Shown: positions 56,038-64,000 of the stretch, piece after piece
How the letters are laid out: the number at the start of each line of letters is the position of its first letter
How positions within the stretch are numbered: the stretch's first letter is position 1
Source of the DNA: Ottelia alismoides
Lineage: Eukaryota > Streptophyta > Magnoliopsida > Alismatales > Hydrocharitaceae
NCBI GenBank assembly: GCA_037367405.1
Contig: JAZKJV010004148.1
Span: 2,852,501 to 2,916,500 of the forward strand
Direction of reading: 5' to 3'
Length of the DNA stretch: 64,000 nucleotides
Position numbers and translations under genes: made by a program
Notes under the pieces: generated by a model
Databases searched by the model: none
Told to the model about the DNA's origin: nothing
The model's input: only the letters and a program-made list of their open reading frames with translations

Positions 56038-59000
56038 TGATTAATACCCTATCATTCACCTTTGTTCCATTATTTTGTCCTCAAATCCCAAGATAAACAC
56101 ATGTAACTACACCTAATTTGTATACATTAACACACTGATTGTTGTCTTTAAATAGTGCATAAATACCTATGTTTAAACATAAAATAAATAAATAAAGAAA
56201 AGAAAATTGAAGGAAGTATTGTAAATACAAACTGGACCTAAATCCTTAGACCAAGTGAATAATGACTTGGTCCACCGAGAATAAATTTGGGAAATATAAG
56301 GACATAGAAATACAAATGAAATAACACAAACACCTGGAAACGCTAGGTGCCCAATACTTTAACATACAACAAAATTTACATTAATTTATACACACTCGTA
56401 CACACCTCAAATAAAAATATTTTCAACAAAAAACATGTATACAAAAATACATAGAAATATATAAACTAATTGCACTAATTGCATATAAAAAATGTACTGT
56501 ATGATTGGGACACATAGATGAAAAAGCCACAAATAGAACTTCACAGGTCCTTATATTCTCCATATGAACCCAAAATTGACAAACTCACATCTATTATTTC
56601 TAAAATAAAGTTATCTATTTAATGAAGGTAGCTTCATTAAAATGGAGTTAAGAAATAAAAGTTGGCTTTTTAGGTCCCATTGTTTTAAATACCTATACAT
56701 TTTACCTTTTTTATTTATTCTTTTCATTTTTTCTCTTTTTATATTTTTAAATACTTGTAAATATTATATAAAACATATTCAAAATACAAAGATAAAATAA
56801 AGTCTTTAAAAATTCATTAAATTAAGTAATAGAATAAAATACATAGTTATACTACAACTATAATATTCATACCCATAATAAATTACGTATATAAGTAATC
56901 AAAAAATGAAATAAAAATAAGTAAATATACGTTTATACATATTATAATTATATAAAGTATGTATATATAATAATATTTAAAATACAAAATAAAAACCAAG
57001 TACATAATACACATATATTTATACCTATAATTATACTTGTAAAAATTAACACCTAATAAACAGGTTGAAAGAAATAAATAAAAATAACCTAAATTAGTAC
57101 ATACGATAAGAAACAATTTTCATGTTTTATGTTTTATTTAATAAAATCATTTTCTATTTTATTTTCCTTTTATTTCATTTGCTATTTTATTTTATCTACT
57201 TTTGGCTGGCCTGGACCAATGAGGAGGTGACGTCATTTGACCTAGGTCAACTCCCCAACCCCTACTTGGACCGGTCCATTCTATGTTTTTCTCTATTTTT
57301 TCCAAAATATCCAACTTGATACAGATCTTTTTTTTCTCAAATTGTTCTTGTGATTTCTTCTCCTACCTCTAATCTTTCACACGCATCAAGGATTGGTGCC
57401 AGTCAACACATGATTTGATCAAAAACCTTAGGTGAAGACAACTCCTCAGTCAAGCTTGTACAATGTACCTCCTCTACCATTTTTAAAATTCAGTCTTTCC
57501 AACATCCAACTTTTCTCCCTGAAAATCATTACTGGAGCTTTACCTTCGTGATATGAAGTGGAGTCTCCAGATTAGCAGTGCATAGAAAGGGAGGGGATGG
57601 TGATTTAACCATCGCTGGAGACTCTCTTGGTGGTTATGCTCCCATCCTTTTTAGGTAGGTGAGTTCGTTATTTCTTTGCTTTTCGAATTCCTAGGAGTAG
57701 TAGTAGTCTACTTCTACCTTTTATTTCATTTAAATATATCTATTTTAGCAAGGAATCCTAAATCGTAGTTTGCCGGAGCTCTAGGCTCCAACTTGTGTTC
57801 TGGCCATATTCAAACGTTAACTGATTGTTTTACCACTTCAATACCTTCGCCCCTTCATCTTATATTGCCTCGATCAATCATATACCCCTATTCTTGCATA
57901 GATCAAGGAGATCTGTGTTCCTCCTCTGCATCTCATCGGAGCACATCTGCTCTGCCATTCAAGACCACATTTTTGCTTATCTGTTGGTCGAGGAGCTTCC
58001 CCCTTGAGCCTTGAAGCTTCTAGTGTATGTATAAGTGCGAAAGGACTTCATTTGGGGGGTGAAATCAACTCATATTATAGCTCCAGATGCCCGATTGTTC
58101 TCCGACCTCCCAGACATCCATTGATGAGGTATGGATCTTTTTGAGATATCCATCTGCTGCGGAACACTTCTTGGATCATGAAGAGCATATCAACTACTCC
58201 ATAGACCACCAGCAAGCCGGAGGCTCGATAAAAGCATAACCTAGAGAGGTTTCTTCCCAGTTTTTCTGGACCCTCTCCCGACCATTGATTTAGAACAAGC
58301 CCTAGGTGGCACTGTTGTTGTCCGATCAAGCATCAATCAACTGCGAGATCAGAGGGCAGGATCGAATCTCTGCCCTCCATCCGCGAACCATCATCGGTCA
58401 TTCAACTCGCACCACGTGGATAACTGAACGCATTGCAACCGTCCACCAGTGTGCTGGAGTGTATTTTGCACACTCTTCTTTCCACCTTTTTGTATTTAAT
58501 ATTTTTTTTATATACTTTCATCTACAGTTGTAAAAATTTTGTAAAATATGCTCTTCGAATCCAACAATTTTTACTCATCACACTTTAGTCCATTCCATGT
58601 CATCTCACGTGCTTGTATGCGTGAGGGGGCGAGAATTTTGCTTGGACACCCTCTGTGTATTATGTTATTATTTGGTTCTGGAAATTTGAATATTGGTTGA
58701 TATATTTTTGGTGAATTTGCAAGCTTCGTCACGTTCTTTCATTTAATTGCATTTATACACCTTCCAGCATGGATTATATTTTAAATGTGCGAATGTTGCT
58801 TGTATGCCTTTCGATTTTATTATAGGGTTATTAAATGGCATGAAACTCTATAGAAATTGCAACTAGATACAAGTATTGTAGATATAATTTTATATTTGTA
58901 ATTTAATTATTAAAAATACCATTTTTCATCTAAAAATTATAAGAAAACAATCTGAAGTGCTTGGAACCTAATACTACAATATATGTTTTTGCAAGGTAAT

Positions 59001-59880
59001 CAAAGTTGTTTTCCTATTTATATAAAATCAAAAACATTTTATTTTCTCCTATTTAGCATTTAAAATCCATAAAAATTAGAAATTGTTCTGAAAAATTCCA
59101 AAAAAAATCATGTATGTCTATTTTGCAATTGACTTTTTGACAATTATTTTGCTAAATATTAAGAAAAACTCTTAAAAATCACAAAATGTAGAAAGCTTAT
59201 AAAAATTATAAAAACTAAAGAATATCACATAAATATGTTTTAAGTTTCTGAATTTTCTTTATATTATCCTTTATTTAGGAAAATTAAAATTAGGTTCAAT
59301 CTAATTTGATAGATATTTATTAAGCCAATATGAAGTTGCTCTATTTTTTATTCTCTTTATTTTGTGTATTTCCTTATTTAAAAATCCTTAAAAGTTCTCA
59401 AAAAATTAATCAAAAATAACCACAAAATAAGGAAAATTTTATAAATCTTAAATTATTGTTTCTGATTTTTTAGTTTATTTACTATATTATAAAAATTCAA
59501 AAAATCTCTTTTACATTACTCTTCTATATGATGAAGATATATATTTATATTTATATTATCCTTTATTTGATTTTTATCTAAAAATAAAAATTAAAATTTT
59601 GTAAAATAAAAAACATATAAAAATATTATAAATTAAAACCCAGAAAACATTTGAAATTTACAAATATGAAAAATCCTAAGTTTTATATTCATTTTCTTGT
59701 GCTACCTCGTGTGCTTCTTTGTGGTTCGACCCCTAATACTTGTCACTAAACATATTTTGTAGGGTATAATAAATTTTTAGATCACTTCACTTTTTAGCTT
59801 TATAATTATTGTGGGTTAGTTGCTGAAATTATCATTTGGGATTTGGTACTGAGAGTCGAGACAGGCACTGATACAGTGAT
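56038..59880 (+). repeat. 3' LTR of AX2
   Basis: Starts TGATTAATACCC after the PPT. It shares with LTRs A and B the block 'aaataaataaagaaaagaaaa...attgtaaata' and an end region with 'ctttgtggttcgacc'. It is much diverged. AT-rich sequence occupies 56100-57180 and 58840-59700. 57200-58560 is the GC-richer middle, with small frames that I judge incidental. The right edge lies between about 59750 and 59890, where integrase homology of AX3 begins. Confidence 0.65.
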
Positions 59881-59899
59881 TGTCAGATTCATCATGTTA

Positions 59900-62700
59900 G
59901 GCACCACATTCCATCCAATACATGACGTTAGGTGCCTCTTCCTCTATGCTTTTAACCATGCCATTCGATTATGAGTGGTATGGACTAGAGACACGGTGCT
60001 TGATATCATAGTCCTTTCTTGACTTTTTCACTTCCCTAATAACAAAAAGGTTACCCTGTTAGATATGATGACTTTGGGGACCCTGAACTGTGAAATGATG
60101 TGATCCTTCATGAACTTGTAGATAGTCTTGCTATTGCGGCTCGGACAGGGATAGAATTCACCCACCTAGATTGGTAATCAACCACGAATAAAATATGCTC
60201 ATAACAGTGGATATTAGGGAATGGCCCAAAAAGTCTAAGCCACATGCATAAAAAAACATCAACCATAATCACGGGTTTCATGGGCATTTCATCTTTGGAA
60301 CCAATGATCCCTCCCATTGTCTAACACACTGGATATGACCAAGCAAATGCCTATGCATCACAGAACATGATTGGCCACTACAAGCCACACTAGAGCACAC
60401 TTCAGGTGGTCTTCTTCCCAGAGTGATGTCCTCCTACCTCCAATGAATGGAAGTATATGAGAACACCCATGTATTCCTTGTAAGGAATACACCTCTGTCA
60501 AAAATAATCCAGACCTTTGAAGAAAAGGAACAGATCTTCCCAATGGTACTTCATGGATTTTGAATTAAGTCGGTCAAAAATTCTCTTAGACAAATCATGG
60601 GGAACTATCATAAACACGAGAAAGTTCACCATGTTCACATACCTTGGAAGAGATTCGATAGAACAAATAGGCTCATCATGGAAGGAGTCCTTGATAAGGT
60701 CAATCTCAAGGGAACTATGTGTTTCGACGCGGGAGAGGTGATAAGCCACCACATTTATCACTCGAAGCTTATTCTTGATATGAAAATAAAATTCTTGGAA
60801 TATTAGAACCTACATAAGAAGAGTTTCCTTTACATCCTTTTTTCCATTAAGTACTTGATTGTTGTGTGATCTGTGAACATGGTAACCTTGAATCCTAAAA
60901 GATGTGACATGAATTTGTGCATGGCAAACACTACAACTAGCATTTCCTTCTACATGATAGTGTAATTCCTTTAAGCCTTGTTTGGGACCTTTCTTGCTTA
61001 GTGGACAACTTATGGAATCCCTTCTCTCCTCTATCCTAACATGGCCCCGACTACAAATCAGAAGCATCTGTCATTATCTCAAAGGGAAGACACCAAACTA
61101 GGGCCTGTAGAATGGGGGCATCCATGATCTTCCTCTAAAGTAGCTTGAATACCTCAAGACACCTCTGATCTATAAGGAATTTTGTGTCATTTTCTAAGTG
61201 ATTTATTATTTGTCGGGCAATCTTTGAAAAGTTTTTTATGAATCACCGATATAATCTGACATACCCGAGGAACGACTGTACTTGTTTAACATTGGTTGGT
61301 GGATGAGTTTCTTGATCACAACCACCTTGACATGATCAACCTCCATTCATCTCTTGGAGATGATGTGCCTCGACAGAATGCCCTCTCGGACTCAGAAATG
61401 GCTCTTCTCCCAAGAGAGCAATAGATTAACCTCACTACACTTCTTAATGACTCGAATCAAATGAGATAAACAAGAGTCAAATGAATCTCATGGATCGAGA
61501 AGTCATCCATAAAGACTTTCAAGAAGTCATCCACCATCTCAACAACTCTGTAATCATAAACCATTGGAAAGTCCCTAGTGCATGACATAGCCCAAAGGGC
61601 ATGTTCCTGAATGCGTAAGTATCGAATAAACATGTAAAGGTTGTCTTCTCCTGGTCCTCAGGAGTAATGGCAACTTGATGTGTCATAGGTAGTTGTCCAA
61701 GAAGCAAAAGAATTGTTTCCCCAAGTCTTTCCAAGATATAAAAATGTACTAAGCCTTATCCCACTATAAGTAGGGTCGGCTACATGGATTCTTGCTAGTC
61801 TTTCCAAGATATGATCAACGAATATTAGGGGAAATGATCCTTTTTCATTGTGGCATTCAAACATCTTTAATCCACACAGATGTGCCATGACATGGGTACT
61901 CACGTTGAAATTTCAGCTCTTTCTGAGTCGGTGACTATCTGCAGTCTCACCTTCTTAGGTACTAAATGAAGTGGAGCCACCGACTTAGAATCAAAGATAA
62001 GATATATAAACCCTGCATCACACCATTTCTCTATTTATTTCTCAACCACATCCTGAAAGTTTGGATTCAGCCTGTGTTAGAACTTACAAGATGGTTTGGA
62101 TTCTTCCTCAAGGTAAATAAGGTGTGAGCACAAAGCATGGTTAATCTTGTGGAGATGGGTATGCACCAACTATTGCCATGTTGTTCTTTTCAATAATCTC
62201 TAGCAAATGAGATTCTTTTTATCCGGTCAGGATGTCACGTATAATGACTGTGAACTTCTAAGGTGGGCCCACAATGAATGAATACTTCAATGTTGTGGAA
62301 AGAGGTTTGAGCTCAGGAATGCTATGATAATCGGGAATATATGACTCAACTGCCTCTGTATCTGGCACTGTGGTGGATGTAGCTGCATTTGCTATGATAT
62401 TAGCCACCAACTGCTTCGACTCATGAGTCGGATGGCCAAATGTGTCCAAGAAATCAACAAATATGTGTCTGATTCATCATCATCATCCTTTGATTGACCT
62501 AAAGGGAACATGTCTTACAAGACAAAGTTAGTTTTTGAGTCATCGAGGACATATGAAGATGAATCAGAATGGTTTCTTATAAGAAAAGTCTGATCCCGTA
62601 GAATTTATCTAATTGCCTCATCAACACTGTCATCTCCTTGTGAGAGGGACTCAATGATGAATCCACATTCAACTAATCTAATATCGGCTCATTGTAATAC
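59900..62700 (-). pseudogene. AX3: decayed Athila pol on the minus strand
   Basis: Reading leftwards: linker/RT entry (62258-62449, IPELKPLSTTLKYSF), RT (61519-61903, LIFVDHILERLARI and QVAITPEDQEKTTFT then MPFGLCHALGTFQ), RNase H (about 60770-61100, disrupted), the RNase H-integrase junction (60498-60761, VVAYHLSRVETHSSLE) and integrase core (60108-60317, HILFVVDYQSRWVNSIPVR). Integrase is cut at about 59900, where the AX2 LTR ends. Stops and shifts throughout. It probably was the target into which AX2 inserted. Confidence 0.7.
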
Positions 62701-64000
62701 GACCAATTACGAGTCTATCTGAAATCGAGCGAGAATCTTTGCGACGAGTGGCTCAATTAAACTTTTCATGGATAAGTCCTAGGTTGAACACATGGACACT
62801 ATTGATTAGCTTATCTAATGGGTCCTAGGATAAGTGATAGGCTACTCTAAGGGGCTATCTAAGTGATGTATGGAAATTACAACATATAGCATGTGGTGGT
62901 TTTATGGGATTTGAATTGCAATTATTTTATGCTATAAAATGATGACAAATGAGAATGCAATCACACAACATAACATAAAACATACTATTACAAGTAAGCA
63001 CCTAAATTCATGATCTGTCCATTTAAAATATCATGTATAAATTAGTCCAAAGTTACACTAACTAATTCATCATTTTCAACTCATACGGTGTTCCAATTCA
63101 ATTTAATGACCAGTTATAGAGTACTCAAAATAATCTCCCTGTGTTGAGGTAAAATCGGAAACTAATACACAATGCTATTAAAACAATTGTCTTGATCAGT
63201 TAACATAAATCAGAGGTAAATCTGGGGGTTAAATTGAGTACTTATTACCTAAGCATGTAATTTTCAACTAATTTTATCAAGTTTAAAAGACACAATACTT
63301 CTTTGAGTTTTAGTTCAATTTCAACAAGGCGTATCAGATAGATGACTTCATCACATCACAGAGCATGAAATGAGCTTTCAAATAAGATCAATTTCATCAA
63401 ATTTTGAATTATGGAGCTCTAGATATTAATCTTAGAATTTAGGGAAATGATTACAAGAAAAACAAAAGGAAATATAACAAAAAGGTCTAAAAGAAGACTA
63501 AAATGTAATATATACAATCCTCTTTGGTTCACATGCAATTTACCCAGTACAAGGGCATAATTGTAAATTTAATTAGGTAGTGGGGTATCTACAATTTCTC
63601 CATGCAACAAGTGAGGGGGGCTTGAGGCATAAGGACCTATCTACAAATCTCCAAAACCATAGCTTCGAGTTTGCAATCCATCCCCCTAGCATGTAAGGGA
63701 GCTCATGTCAGGGGCTAGGCTTGAGCAGAAGACATTAGATCGAGCTACGTGGTGTCTCGGTGCTTCGGACGTAGGCTTGGGCAGCCAATGCTCTAGAGTG
63801 AACAACTGCTTCAGAACAAGAATTGAGGAATGACCCAAGCCGTTATATCAAATCGAGTTGATCTCATCTAACGATACATGTAGCATCTGGGGTCTCCTTC
63901 CGCAGCCACGCTTGATGCCACCACAATGGAGCTCTAGTGACCTCAAATATCCTCCTCAGTGCTCCTTGGCTACTCCTAATGGTTGTAGAAGGTGGCTGAT
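62701..64000. other. Unassigned, possibly LTR-like sequence
   Basis: No gene seen. 62840-63500 is AT-rich. From 63540 the sequence becomes GC-richer, with 'caagggcataattgtaaattt' and 'cctatctacaaatct', phrases of the kind found in the U5 part of LTR B read in the same direction. This would suit a minus-oriented LTR running off the right edge. No termini are visible. Confidence 0.3.

Overview
This is plant (angiosperm) repeat DNA. I find no host protein-coding gene, rRNA, tRNA or CRISPR array. Almost every base that can be assigned belongs to nested Ty3/gypsy LTR retrotransposons of the Athila type. The evidence is gag-pol proteins of the Athila kind, primer-binding sites matching the 3' end of plant tRNA-Asp, very long (about 3 kb) TG...CA LTRs, and 5-bp target-site duplications (TSDs). 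Layered insertions and heavy decay suggest pericentromeric or other heterochromatin. The species cannot be named from the sequence.

Layout, with working names used below. (1) 1-319: an inverted scrap of Athila 3' UTR. (2) 320-1451 (-): the 3' half of a non-autonomous element, NA1. (3) 1452-4394: left LTR (LTR A) of element AX1. (4) 4395 to about 14060 (-): a second non-autonomous element, NA2, inserted in LTR A. (5) 14074-19109 (+): end of LTR A, primer-binding site, leader and decayed gag/protease of AX1, cut off at the start of RT. (6) 19110-20708: a three-copy tandem repeat and unassigned, partly GC-rich sequence. (7) 20709-23172 and 38225-42111 (+): the 5' LTR and 5' half of NA1. (8) 23173-38219 (+): AUT1, a nearly intact autonomous Athila element inserted in the NA1 LTR, with two LTRs, PBS, gag, pol, PPT and a perfect GTAAT TSD. 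(9) 42112-45584 (-): LTR B, the other LTR of AX1. (10) 45585 to about 59880 (+): AX2, a decayed Athila element with gag, protease, RT, RNase H and integrase remnants and a 3' LTR, interrupted by a solo-LTR-like insert at about 47560-49980. (11) About 59900-62700 (-): a further pol remnant, AX3. (12) 62700-64000: unassigned, probably LTR-like.

How the parts work together. AUT1 encodes the full replication set (gag, protease, RT, RNase H, DD35E integrase), broken only by an apparent one-base shift between gag and pol. NA1 and NA2 share with AUT1 the LTR type, tRNA-Asp PBS, leader, 3' UTR and PPT, but lack RT, RNase H and integrase. They carry instead a degenerate protease-like region, a novel N-terminal ORF and a conserved acidic C-terminal segment. 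They look like a non-autonomous partner family mobilised by AUT1-like elements.

The most striking observations are: (a) the two ends of one insertion (AX1 in NA1, matching TSDs AGCCC and GGGCT) now lie 40 kb apart in inverted orientation, showing a large inversion; (b) an array of hairpins, each containing a copy of the polypurine tract, in the 3' UTR of every element whose 3' UTR is visible; (c) a CACGTG-cored palindrome retained in the promoter part of different LTR families.
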